Positions 34,401-43,548 of a DNA stretch of 64,000 nt are shown here, in pieces. The first letter of the stretch is position 1; each line of letters opens with the position of its first letter. Source of the DNA: CAIVAT01 sp049317265 (GTDB lineage Bacteria; Bacteroidota; Bacteroidia; Bacteroidales; FEN-979); contig JBMOIP010000001.1 in NCBI GenBank assembly GCA_049317265.1, positions 248,001 through 312,000 on the forward strand, given 5' to 3'. The notes beneath the pieces were generated by a model. The model searched no databases. It saw only the letters and a list, made by a program, of their open reading frames with translations, and was not told the DNA's origin. Made by a program: the position numbers and the translations under genes.

Positions 34401-35723
34401 TCAGAACTTAATTGTTTTAGGATCAATCGGTTTTGATGGTTCGTTTTTCCTGGTGCTGCCTTTTTTGTGATCCAGTATATCTTTGAAGTTCAGGGATGGG
34501 TTTTTATGTTTCATCTTCACCCAGTTTAAAAATTCAATGATGAGGTCCCTAGGATATATATAATGATCCAGGCTGAATTCGATAAATGTTCTCATCTCAT
34601 TGTCGGATCCTTCTATTGAGACTTGTATATTCGACTTGTGGGCTGAATTATAAAGGGATACCAGGAAAACCAGTAGTTGCTTCCGCTCTTCATAAATCAA
34701 TGTGTCGAGAACCATTAAAGGTTGAGATGAGTCGGCTGCGGAGATTTCCTTATCGGCATACCTGCCCAGCCGTGACTTCAGGGCCTTGTTGCTGATAAGG
34801 TATTGCCCGGTTTCGTCACTCCCTTTTGCTTCAGACAGGTTGATATATAGTCCTTTACAGGTGTCGTTATATGATTCATCGTAGAGTTGGGTGATGAAGT
34901 CGTGGTTTGCTGTGCGTATTTTATCATCAAAGCCCGCGATTAGGTCAATGTTGTCGAGATCGATAACGAGCCCTTTCAGGCCGGCATCCCTGAACAGCCA
35001 GCACCAGAAATAGATCAGATGTCTGAAGTAGGAGTCGTCGGTAATCACATTCTTTTTAATATCTCTTCGGGCTTCACCCCTGGAGGTATAAACTCCAAGG
35101 AACCAGTTTTCCAGGTTTCGTTTCAACTCCTTATCCCCTGTAACGGATGCTTCCAGGTAATCGAGGAGAAGCTCTTTCAGAACCGGATGAATAAGGTTCG
35201 TGTTGCCATTCAACTTAAGCGAGGAGTTTTTGATGTAGTTATCTGCCAGATCCTTGAGGTCGCCTGTGTCCGGGGTTGCACCTGGCAGGGCTTCGTCCCC
35301 CGGGCAAACAACCTTTACCCAGCGGTTCATCACCTCTGTAACAGAGGTAAATCCGGATGACTCAGGAAAGTCAATGTTTTTAATGATCTCCGTGTAAAGG
35401 TTTAAAATGTTCTTCGATGCACTTCCGGATGAATAAAAATTCCTGTTACCTGCTATGGTCACCGGGGAGATAGCAAAACCGTTTTTCAGGAAGAGTTGTT
35501 CCACATACTTCAGCATGGAACTTTTTCCGGCCCCATAAGGGCCATTCCAAACGGTAATCCGGCTTTTACCTGCAAGCAGGTCGCGGATTACATTATCGAG
35601 GTAGCGCTTTTCAGCAGTTCTGCCAACGAAGAGTTCTTCCACAAACCGGGAAGGGGGATTTCCACCTTCAAGTTTTGTGAGTATTTCATTGGCCAGGCCG
35701 GATTCTAAGATGAGTGGAGCCAT
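34401..35723 (-). CDS. BrxD/DUF2791-like P-loop ATPase
   Basis: The 440-residue protein carries LFVGRTAEKRYLD then Walker A NGPYGAGKSSML (61-68) and, about residue 250, GLVIDLDNIDLI as an apparent Walker B. The layout (short N-terminus, early P-loop, VTIAGNRNFYSSG after it, helical C-domain with Arg-rich DLIIEFLNWVK) resembles BrxD-type ATPases of type 2 BREX and TerB-linked islands, which also occur next to a Lhr-like helicase (BrxHI). Here too the next gene but one is such a helicase. No BREX methylase or PglZ gene is in the window. The assignment rests on motif and neighbourhood. Confidence 0.72.
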   Translation of the reverse strand: MAPLILESGLANEILTKLEGGNPPSRFVEELFVGRTAEKRYLDNVIRDLLAGKSRITVWNGPYGAGKSSMLKYVEQLFLKNGFAISPVTIAGNRNFYSSGSASKNILNLYTEIIKNIDFPESSGFTSVTEVMNRWVKVVCPGDEALPGATPDTGDLKDLADNYIKNSSLKLNGNTNLIHPVLKELLLDYLEASVTGDKELKRNLENWFLGVYTSRGEARRDIKKNVITDDSYFRHLIYFWCWLFRDAGLKGLVIDLDNIDLIAGFDDKIRTANHDFITQLYDESYNDTCKGLYINLSEAKGSDETGQYLISNKALKSRLGRYADKEISAADSSQPLMVLDTLIYEERKQLLVFLVSLYNSAHKSNIQVSIEGSDNEMRTFIEFSLDHYIYPRDLIIEFLNWVKMKHKNPSLNFKDILDHKKGSTRKNEPSKPIDPKTIKF

Positions 35724-35768
35724 ATTTATAATGTTATCAGGTGTATGCTATAAGTAGTTGTTTCAGGG

Positions 35769-36980
35769 TCATCCGGGGCCGAATCTGCGGTTGGTGATCA
35801 CTTTAACTTCAGCAATTGCTTGATTGTAATTTTTATTAAGTTTTACAGAATCAAAAATCTCCATCAGGTTTCGCCGGTCGATAGAGCTGTTCTGGAGAAT
35901 CTGCTCGGCAACACTCCCGTCGAAGTTATCGGGAGCGATCCTCTTTGCATCACAAAGCCGGCAGTACTCAATATAATATGTGAATGCCTGGTGCCTTTTT
36001 TTTTCAGCGAGCAGTGTGTAGGCACCCTTATAAATCAACTCTGGTTGCGTATGCTGTTTATTGTGTCTGATGATCGCTTCAATTGTGCTGAGCAGGATTT
36101 CTTTGTCATCGATGACTTCAAGATTCCTGAACATGAGTTTCCATCGTTCAGGATCAATTTTTGACAGCATGGCGTTCATTTCATCCAGTGATTTCAGGTC
36201 ACCAAGAAAAAGCGATACCTTTTCTGAAATGATCTCATTCACTCTCTGCAGGTTTGAAGTTCCAAGCAGGTTATTGAGGAGTGTTTCATGAGATTTGGTC
36301 AGTGACCCCTTTACACCAGCCTGAAGACGGAAAATATTGTCAATGTTCTGAAGCAATGCCTCGTAAAAGTCGATCCGCAGATCGTCATTCATGGTTGCCA
36401 GAGTACCTGAAATAACCGATGGTTGCGGGTATATCATCCTGTCGGCTTCTCCGAACAGAGAGGCCAGGGTCTCAAGCCAGATTTGATTCCCGGTTTGCAT
36501 GAAAATATCCGTGGTCAGCAGTTCAGTGAGGTTAGCCATATAAAATGGATTCCACTCCTTCTCGAACCTGTAGTAGGTTTGCCATTGAGCCGCCTGTTCC
36601 CAGCAAATGGAAATATCCTGAAATATCGTGTTCCTGGTCGGTTCATATTTCCAGATAAGCCATAAAAACCGGCTATGTGTTTTTATTAAATGGGCTCCCC
36701 TTCGGAAAAAGGCAATCAGTATCCTCCGGGATGGACTGAGAATCTTTTCGGAAACAAATTTCTGATATGCCCTCTTCTTTTTATGAATGAACAGGAAATA
36801 AATAGTAAGGATAAAAACGATAACAATTATGGTTATCAGTATGATACGTAGTGTCAGATTGTCGGATACCCCATGATACATGATCCGCCCCGGAATCCAT
36901 AGAACGAAAATAGTTAACCCCGCCAGGGTCAAATATAACAGGGGGAGGATGATTTTTATGGCGAGGATGGGTTTGGGCAT
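35769..36980 (-). CDS. Membrane-anchored helical protein, first gene of leftward arm (403 aa)
   Basis: Two N-terminal transmembrane helices (ILPLLYLTLAGLTIFVLWI; IILITIIVIVFILTIYFLFI) are followed by a basic stretch HKKKRAYQKF and about 330 residues of helical cytoplasmic domain, possibly HEAT/TPR-like in the C-terminal half (ILLSTIEAIIRHNKQH, YKGAYTLLAEKKRHQAFTYY). No catalytic motif is recognised. It leads the operon with the BrxD-like ATPase (45 bp downstream) and could recruit that complex to the membrane. A promoter-like element lies just upstream. Confidence 0.75.
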   Translation of the reverse strand: MPKPILAIKIILPLLYLTLAGLTIFVLWIPGRIMYHGVSDNLTLRIILITIIVIVFILTIYFLFIHKKKRAYQKFVSEKILSPSRRILIAFFRRGAHLIKTHSRFLWLIWKYEPTRNTIFQDISICWEQAAQWQTYYRFEKEWNPFYMANLTELLTTDIFMQTGNQIWLETLASLFGEADRMIYPQPSVISGTLATMNDDLRIDFYEALLQNIDNIFRLQAGVKGSLTKSHETLLNNLLGTSNLQRVNEIISEKVSLFLGDLKSLDEMNAMLSKIDPERWKLMFRNLEVIDDKEILLSTIEAIIRHNKQHTQPELIYKGAYTLLAEKKRHQAFTYYIEYCRLCDAKRIAPDNFDGSVAEQILQNSSIDRRNLMEIFDSVKLNKNYNQAIAEVKVITNRRFGPG

Positions 36981-37005
36981 GAGGAACTTGTTCTGAATAA
37001 CATCT

Positions 37006-37035
37006 CAAAGATATTTTATTTTTCGCATTGACAAC
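37006..37035 (-). promoter_or_regulatory. Promoter of the leftward ATPase-helicase arm
   Basis: On the minus strand, GTTG (37032-37035), 18 bp and TATCTTTG (37006-37013) fit the Bacteroidota promoter pattern. Transcription would start near 36999, about 20 bases before the ATG at 36980. The -7 octamer is identical to that of the divergent rightward promoter. Confidence 0.6.
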
Positions 37036-37150
37036 TGCTTTTTAATTTTCAGTTTTTGTTTTCTTTCATCGGGTTTTCGTGATAAAAAGCTGAATCGGAA
37101 GGATGGTCTTCCCCGGAAATATTTATTCTGTAGAATGGTAAAATTATGTT

Positions 37151-37181
37151 ATTGTAATATGGAGTGTAAATTATATCTTTG
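37151..37181 (+). promoter_or_regulatory. Promoter of the rightward wall-synthesis-like operon
   Basis: ATTG at 37151-37154, a 19-bp spacer and TATCTTTG at 37174-37181 match the Bacteroidota -33/-7 consensus. The first gene starts at 37220. The two divergent promoters are separated by about 115 bp of AT-rich DNA in which I see no obvious operator. Confidence 0.65.
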
Positions 37182-37219
37182 ATCGGTCAGATTATCCGGA
37201 TTTTCTTTAATATGGATAT

Positions 37220-39652
37220 ATGAAAGCTTTTGGTTTATTGTTTTTACTCCTTCTTGTTTTTGCGGATACTGGTTGCACAAAAAAACAAAAGGTAAAGAAC
37301 TATACGACCTATGACAAGGGGAATAAGCTTATCCTTGTCAATTTCATAAACGGATGTACGAATGTCGACAGCAGAAAAGTCAAGCAGGTACTCGCAGCCA
37401 TGGTCAAAACCAGGCGGGTGGTGTACAATCCCGAAACAGACTTCGTTGCGTTTACAAATTTCCGCAAGCTCATCAGCAACCAGCCATCACCGGCAGATGA
37501 CTTCGGGATCGTGCAAACCAGGCCGGCACAGTTTAACTCAGTCAGGGAGTTTTATTCCGAGGCTGCCATCTTTGTGAAACGCAGTTATCCCTCCGGGCCA
37601 CAGCCACATGAAATTGTTCCGCTGATGCAATTTCTCTCGCTGGAAACATTACTGGCACAGGACAAAAATGACTTCGAAAGCCATCACTTTTCGGTGATTG
37701 AACTGGTGAACATCTCTTCGTATTTCAATCAACCCAGGGCGGGTGAGTGGAGTATTCCCGGGTTGCCAGAAAAAACATTGAAGGTCTTGCTTCCTTTAAC
37801 CAGCCGTCTGACGAGCCTGAAAACAGAGCCAATGTGTTTATGTTACGGCATTCCTGACGATTCATTGGGCTATACGTTCAGCACCATGTTTTTGTATGCC
37901 TCTGAAACCCCAAAACTCATGGAGTCCGGGCAATTTGTTACTGCTTTGGATTCTGTTCTCCGTGTTAATACGAAGGGGGATACCATCAGAATCACGCGGA
38001 ATGGAAATTCCTATAAATCAAAATCCGAAGAGCTGCAATTGGTTGAAATAATGCAAATTTTCAACAGTAATAATCAAAAGATTGATTTTATCCGTGAGGC
38101 GGACAGTGTTTCCTGCAAGTTCTGTTTACCTGCTTCCAGTTCATCAAAATCCATAGGCATCGAAGCCATCGTTCAAATCAGCACCAACGATCCCATCCTG
38201 GGGCGGCATGTAGTTTATGCACAAACAAACCAGGTGAAGCTCCATCTGGGTGCCGGCTGGATGGCCGCATTTAAAAAGTACGGATTATTAACGGGTCAGA
38301 TTGTTACTATCATCCTTCTGGCTTTGTTGATCATTTGGGGGATCTATTTTATATTCGATAAAAGCAAAGCAATTATTTTGCAGTTTTACGAAAGGAACTC
38401 ATTCATATATTCACAGAAGATGGAAAAGATAAAAGGGGCAATTAAAAAATGGTGGCATTTTATCCGGAGTAATTTTGATAACAGGTTTCAGGATTATCTC
38501 CTTGTTGGAGATTCGTTTGGCAACACCTTTCTTTTTAATATCCACTTTGGGCGCACCTCCTCAAATTTTATTCATTTACATTTGATGAAGGGTGATGGAA
38601 ATTGTGCATTGCTAACCAATTCCTCAGCAGAGAAAGTTGTGAAACCAACAACCATCACAATTGACGACTGCTCCTTATCCGCGATTGGATATCGTCTGAC
38701 GATCCTGGCACAGGGGAAAGGGTTTTCATTTCCGTATATTCGCCCCTCTGCTTATCCTGTTAACAGGGGGAAAGAGATATTTAATTCGGTCATCAGCCCG
38801 GGTGAAAAAAATGCGGTGCTCCTTACGGGTAAGTCACAAAGACATTCGCAATTGAACCTTCATATGACCATCCATCCAAAGACTGAGAGTTTGGAGGAGA
38901 TCATTGACCGGGAAGGCATTGAGTCTCATGAGGAAGTTGTTCGAAAGCTGCTGCTGGTACATAATAGGGAAAATACAGATCTTGTATTCAAAGCATTGGT
39001 GATCAATATGCTTCCATGCAATACGCAGTTTTTTGTCAGTTACCTGGAGGCATTAAAGCATGGTGTCATCCATGACCCTTTTAATGTGTCGATCGTTCTT
39101 CATATGAAATTCAATGTGGATCCGTTTGCCCGAAGACTGAACAGGTTTCCTGCAGAAATTGAAAAGCTGATGAACAAGATGGCGGTTAAGACACTGCTTA
39201 TTCATTATACAAATTCAAAATCTAAACCTGAACCGGCTTTAATGGTTGCCCGTGTCCAGGAGCGTTTAAAAACTTTATCCATCACGGTTTTAAAGCATGA
39301 TTCCAGGGTTGATGAACATGCCATTTTTAATGTATCAAGCCGACCGGCACCCTATTGTGTCAAGATTCGCAGCCACCATTTTCCTTTTCTTTCCAGGGTA
39401 ATACGGAACCCGCTGAAAGATGGAGACAACAGTTTTAATCCTGGAAAATTTGCTATTTTTGGCATTGACCTTCCCTGGAGACTGGAACTCGCGCTTTCGG
39501 TCATTCCGAATGCTTTTACCAGGAGGGGGAGCCTAAAAAACATGAAGCCAATTCATCATCTTGTGCTAGAGCCTCAATCCGAGAGGTTTGTCAACCAGAC
39601 CAGCGATGAGGATTATCCATTTGAAACATTAACACAGTCATCCACCCAATAA
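37220..39652 (+). CDS. Signal-bearing membrane protein with possible VWA-like domain (810 aa)
   Basis: An N-terminal signal (LLFLLLLVFADTGCTKK) may be a lipoprotein signal, although the residue at -3 of the Cys is atypical. KLILVNFINGCTNVDSRKV and FVAFTNFRKLI recall, weakly, the first strands of a VWA fold. A transmembrane helix at about 358-378 (IVTIILLALLIIWGIYFIF) separates a roughly 330-residue outer part from a roughly 430-residue cytoplasmic part with no recognised domain. It opens the operon that includes the actin-fold ATPase and the SEDS-transpeptidase fusion, so it may connect the two sides of the membrane. A signal plus an internal helix would place the C-terminus inside. Confidence 0.7.
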   Translation: MKAFGLLFLLLLVFADTGCTKKQKVKNYTTYDKGNKLILVNFINGCTNVDSRKVKQVLAAMVKTRRVVYNPETDFVAFTNFRKLISNQPSPADDFGIVQTRPAQFNSVREFYSEAAIFVKRSYPSGPQPHEIVPLMQFLSLETLLAQDKNDFESHHFSVIELVNISSYFNQPRAGEWSIPGLPEKTLKVLLPLTSRLTSLKTEPMCLCYGIPDDSLGYTFSTMFLYASETPKLMESGQFVTALDSVLRVNTKGDTIRITRNGNSYKSKSEELQLVEIMQIFNSNNQKIDFIREADSVSCKFCLPASSSSKSIGIEAIVQISTNDPILGRHVVYAQTNQVKLHLGAGWMAAFKKYGLLTGQIVTIILLALLIIWGIYFIFDKSKAIILQFYERNSFIYSQKMEKIKGAIKKWWHFIRSNFDNRFQDYLLVGDSFGNTFLFNIHFGRTSSNFIHLHLMKGDGNCALLTNSSAEKVVKPTTITIDDCSLSAIGYRLTILAQGKGFSFPYIRPSAYPVNRGKEIFNSVISPGEKNAVLLTGKSQRHSQLNLHMTIHPKTESLEEIIDREGIESHEEVVRKLLLVHNRENTDLVFKALVINMLPCNTQFFVSYLEALKHGVIHDPFNVSIVLHMKFNVDPFARRLNRFPAEIEKLMNKMAVKTLLIHYTNSKSKPEPALMVARVQERLKTLSITVLKHDSRVDEHAIFNVSSRPAPYCVKIRSHHFPFLSRVIRNPLKDGDNSFNPGKFAIFGIDLPWRLELALSVIPNAFTRRGSLKNMKPIHHLVLEPQSERFVNQTSDEDYPFETLTQSSTQ

Positions 39653-39663
39653 TTATCCGACCT

Positions 39664-42390
39664 ATGCCATTCACTTTACCAGTCATGATCCGCCCGAGCG
39701 ATATTGATATGTCCTATATCAGCTCAACCAAATGCAAATTTCATAGCCTTAACCTTGAACAAAATGATTACTATGTCAGAAGTAAACGAGTTGTCAGGCA
39801 ATTTATTCATGAAGTGAACAGTGTGAACTGGGATACACAGACTGTACTGGCAGTGTACCTCAACTCCAAACTGATCAGATATGAGGTGGATGGATGTATA
39901 GAGCGTACGATGGAGGCTAAAACCTTTATTGATGAAATTACTAACTTCAAGTTTGACCTACAGGAAATTTCTGTAAGCAACGGTGAGGAGTTTTACAACA
40001 ATGACTGTGATTCATGGAGTTATAACATGAACAACAATGTCAATTTGTTTTATGAATTGAAAATACTGGGAAAAGATGAGGCGGTTGCCCCTGAAAAGCC
40101 CTCACCATTAAAGATAGCAATGCCAAAAAAATCGCCACGGTTAGAGTTTCACCTGGAGAGTAATATGGTTAAAGACTATAGATTTCATGAAAAGGATATT
40201 ACACTTCATCTGAAATTTATTTATGAAGGGAATATTGATATCATTCAGATCATTATTACCCGTGAGAGAAATACATGGTACGGTGCAATTGATTTTGGAT
40301 CGGAAGCCTCCCAGATGAAATTTGTATCAAGTTTGAATACTGTAAATATAGATCCTGTCCTGAAGAATATTGATATAGATTACATCAAGGTCCTTGAGGA
40401 TATCCAAAAGCCTGCTACAACTGCAGGTGGTGTTAACCGATACTGGCAGGTGGATGACGGTCCAGACAAATTTTTATACCGTTCTATTTTCCCGGTGGAA
40501 AATCTTGATACTATGCCGGAGGACAATTTTTTCCTGAATGAGGATTCAGATGTTTTAAAGGTGGAATTCCTGAAGTCGATGAGTTCGCCTTTTCGTCCTA
40601 ACCAGTCATATCTCCCAAACCTGAAACTGCTTAAGCAACTCCAAATCCACCAGGCCGACCTAGATATTCAGGATCTGCTGGAGTCCATTAAGGATTCCTT
40701 GTTCTCCAATGATGATGATTTTATGGTACAATATCTCATTAACCAGGTATATCCTCTTCTGATGGCCAATATGATTGGATTGGGGATACTTGGCATGGTA
40801 AGTAATAAAAAATTAAATTCATACGTAAAACATAAAGGCGCCACCCAGGTTTTAATCCCGACCACCAACATTGTTGTAAGGGTACTCGTGCCCAATATGT
40901 TCCAGGCTGAAGAGATCTTTTCATTGAATTTATCTTTACAGGAAATGTTTACCTGTTTTAAGACGCAAATGATAACCAGGCTGAAACTGGATGTTACGGA
41001 TGCGGAACAGGTATTTCCCCACATTCCAAATAATATGCTTAAGGAAGCCATCGAACGGATCAATGCTATTGAATTCATGATCATGGCCGAGGGTGATGCC
41101 GTGGCTGTGGAACGCAACAAAGGTATGGATTCTGAAAAATTCAAACAGGCAGAAAAGTTTATCGTCATTGATTGTGGTAAAGGTACCACCGATGTCAGTA
41201 TTTTTAAAAAGAACCAGGATGTTCAGGTGTTGGACACCATTTACCGCGGAGGGTTTGCAGGTGCCGGAAATGCTATCAGTAAGGCGGTCTTTGACGATTT
41301 CAAGAAGGAACTGGAGTATTCCTTTACCAAAACAGACGTTGCAAAAGTTGGTTTTCTTCTACAGGCATTGACAGATATGAAGCTAGATTTGATTAATGAT
41401 AAATTGAATGTCAGTCGGTTGATCGATGGGATAAAAATAGCATATTTCAGCGAAAGTGATCAAAAAATTCGGTTCAGCGATATCGAGACTGACCTCCTGA
41501 GTACTGATATCAATAATGCTAACGAGGCGTTGAACTCCCTCACCGACAACATTGACAGTGTGCTGAAAAAGATCCAGGGGAAACAGTGGGTTCTTGATTA
41601 CGAAAACCATAAGGGACATAGGGGATATGCAGATGCCAAACTCAATTCCATCGTTGATGAAGTTATTTATCAGCTGGAGATTGGGGGAGTTACATCTGCT
41701 GAAAATAGCAAGCATGCAAAAATTGTAGTAATACTAAGCGGCAGGATATTCAAATCAGATAAGATTACAAAGCAATTTATTGAGTCAGTAGGTAATAAAT
41801 TCGGTTTTGATCATGTCTTCAACTCAATTGACTCAACCAACAGAAACAGGAATTTCTCCCGTTCAGTTGAGTTAAAGAAACGTTGTGTAGAAGGAGGGGT
41901 TGAAGAGAGGCCAGCCTTGAATCTGAATTCAGATATTAATGGGATTCCCATGTTTATCCGTCTGAAGAGTAAATCAACTTTACCATGGAAAAAAACACCC
42001 GTTAACCAGGGTGGCGAAAGTATAGAAATCAGTAAAATAATGCCATTGAAAGTGACTCCTCACAGCTATCGGTTTTACACAGAGAATATCCTGAATGGCA
42101 CCGATTTACAGGATGATAATGAAAACAAACTCCTGTTAAACCGGTTTCCCCTGGTTCTAAACAGGGATCAAAAGGATTTTAAAATCAAGGAAATCTATTA
42201 CATTGGGCGGGGATTTTTATGTGTGGCAGAAAGGGGCAGAAAGTCTATTTGCCAGATTCTCCAACCTGATTACTCCAATTTCCTTATCCTGCAAGTGGAC
42301 AATCCGAATACAGATGTAAATAAAATTCAAAATGAAATAAAGGTACGGTACCTCACTTTGCTTCGTGACTCATTTTTCCCGTTTATTTAA
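39664..42390 (+). CDS. Actin/Hsp70-fold (ASKHA) ATPase, 908 aa
   Basis: The nucleotide-binding motifs of the actin/Hsp70/sugar-kinase fold are visible: phosphate-1 WYGAIDFGSEASQMKF (Asp210), phosphate-2 FIVIDCGKGTTDVSIF (Asp503), and the adenosine motif VVILSGRIFKSDKI (Ser692-Gly693), plus YRGGFAGAGNAI. The 290-residue spacing between phosphate-1 and phosphate-2 is much larger than in MreB or DnaK, so there is a big insertion. The first about 200 residues are an additional beta-rich domain. The protein is cytoplasmic. In this operon it would be the counterpart of MreB or FtsA for the SEDS-transpeptidase fusion. That role is inference. Confidence 0.8.
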   Translation: MPFTLPVMIRPSDIDMSYISSTKCKFHSLNLEQNDYYVRSKRVVRQFIHEVNSVNWDTQTVLAVYLNSKLIRYEVDGCIERTMEAKTFIDEITNFKFDLQEISVSNGEEFYNNDCDSWSYNMNNNVNLFYELKILGKDEAVAPEKPSPLKIAMPKKSPRLEFHLESNMVKDYRFHEKDITLHLKFIYEGNIDIIQIIITRERNTWYGAIDFGSEASQMKFVSSLNTVNIDPVLKNIDIDYIKVLEDIQKPATTAGGVNRYWQVDDGPDKFLYRSIFPVENLDTMPEDNFFLNEDSDVLKVEFLKSMSSPFRPNQSYLPNLKLLKQLQIHQADLDIQDLLESIKDSLFSNDDDFMVQYLINQVYPLLMANMIGLGILGMVSNKKLNSYVKHKGATQVLIPTTNIVVRVLVPNMFQAEEIFSLNLSLQEMFTCFKTQMITRLKLDVTDAEQVFPHIPNNMLKEAIERINAIEFMIMAEGDAVAVERNKGMDSEKFKQAEKFIVIDCGKGTTDVSIFKKNQDVQVLDTIYRGGFAGAGNAISKAVFDDFKKELEYSFTKTDVAKVGFLLQALTDMKLDLINDKLNVSRLIDGIKIAYFSESDQKIRFSDIETDLLSTDINNANEALNSLTDNIDSVLKKIQGKQWVLDYENHKGHRGYADAKLNSIVDEVIYQLEIGGVTSAENSKHAKIVVILSGRIFKSDKITKQFIESVGNKFGFDHVFNSIDSTNRNRNFSRSVELKKRCVEGGVEERPALNLNSDINGIPMFIRLKSKSTLPWKKTPVNQGGESIEISKIMPLKVTPHSYRFYTENILNGTDLQDDNENKLLLNRFPLVLNRDQKDFKIKEIYYIGRGFLCVAERGRKSICQILQPDYSNFLILQVDNPNTDVNKIQNEIKVRYLTLLRDSFFPFI

Positions 42391-42401
42391 TTCAACTCCT
42401 A

Positions 42402-43514
42402 ATGAAAAAATCTGACTTTTATTTCAGGTTAATCCTGCTTGTCCATCAGGGTTTTATTGTACTGGCATTAATTGCAGTTATCCTTGGTGGCTCCCGGGTG
42501 GAGTCATCCTGGATTTATTGGCTGATCGCCGTATCAGCATTGATGCATCTCTTTCTTAACATCTTGTACCCTGACTGGCTGAATTCATCCGCTGCCATTC
42601 CTGATGCTGAAATGCAGGATTCCGGGGTTACAGGAAAACATGTTGGCGTTCAGTCCTTATTAGACCAGATTGAGCTTGAATATTCAGGTTCTGACATCGA
42701 TAAAAAAAAACAGATGAGGGAAACAGCCGAGCACATCTTCGGAAAGTTTCCCCAAACAGTGGACAGCAGGGAGGATAAGCAGAAAGAAGTGAAGCCAGGG
42801 ACTGAGCAACCCAGGTTTGGTAGTGCAGGTTCGGAGTTGCAAAAGTTGCAGAAAGAAAGAGACAAATTTAAATCGGAACTTGCAGTTGCAAAACAATCAA
42901 TGGATGAGCTGAAGGTGATTTTAGACAAAGATGTAGAGACACTATTGAACGGTCTTCTCGTTTTTTGTACCCAGAATTCACTTGATACCGGGGCTGAATC
43001 AATTGAAAATATTATCAGGACACAACAATATGGTGAATTATCAGTAAAATTCACCAATGCATTCCTCGCCGAGAATAAAGGTTTTAAAACTGAAATTAGA
43101 ACCAATGAAGAGAAAGACCAATATTTTATCATGACTGAGTCATGCATAATGGTATACCAACTTATGTTCCGGTTGAATAAATGGTATAAGGAGCGTAAGA
43201 AACCGGGGGTGGTCTCAAATATCCAGGTGGATATTGAAATGGCGCAAATTGTAAAAAATATCTTTGATGATATCTGGTTTCTTCGCAATGATCATTGGAA
43301 CTATAAACTTCTAAGAGGTGAATCCTTTTCTGCATTGAAGGAAACGGGCAGGCGACAGGACGCTTCGAACTATAACTCCGGGTTTGCGGAGTATATAATC
43401 CTTTGCCGGAAGTACAAAATTGAATTGGAAGTCTTTATGAAGCAGGATATTTTGTGCCCGATCTGGATTGAACTTGACGATGAACAAAAATTGTTTCCCC
43501 CGAATTTGGGTTGA
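42402..43514 (+). CDS. Membrane protein with coiled coil (370 aa)
   Basis: Two N-terminal membrane helices (LILLVHQGFIVLALIAVILGG; IYWLIAVSALMHLFLNIL) lead into a cytoplasmic region with a coiled coil at about 140-180 (LQKLQKERDKFKSELAVAKQ) and a helical C-terminal domain of about 180 residues. No enzyme motif is seen. It stands 11 bp after the actin-fold gene. A membrane anchor for that ATPase, analogous to MreC, FtsL or ZipA-type linkers, is plausible from order and topology only. Confidence 0.72.
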   Translation: MKKSDFYFRLILLVHQGFIVLALIAVILGGSRVESSWIYWLIAVSALMHLFLNILYPDWLNSSAAIPDAEMQDSGVTGKHVGVQSLLDQIELEYSGSDIDKKKQMRETAEHIFGKFPQTVDSREDKQKEVKPGTEQPRFGSAGSELQKLQKERDKFKSELAVAKQSMDELKVILDKDVETLLNGLLVFCTQNSLDTGAESIENIIRTQQYGELSVKFTNAFLAENKGFKTEIRTNEEKDQYFIMTESCIMVYQLMFRLNKWYKERKKPGVVSNIQVDIEMAQIVKNIFDDIWFLRNDHWNYKLLRGESFSALKETGRRQDASNYNSGFAEYIILCRKYKIELEVFMKQDILCPIWIELDDEQKLFPPNLG

Positions 43515-43548
43515 ACTCAGGTAATCAGTAAACATTTAAAACAGCGCC

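Noticed and set aside
28867..37035. Complete BREX system
   Set aside because: Only BrxD-like and BrxHI-like genes are present; no PglX methylase, PglZ or BrxC/PglY was found in the window.
42650..43288. 212-residue minus-strand frame rich in Ser and Phe
   Set aside because: It is antisense to the coiled-coil membrane protein and has no start context or domain.
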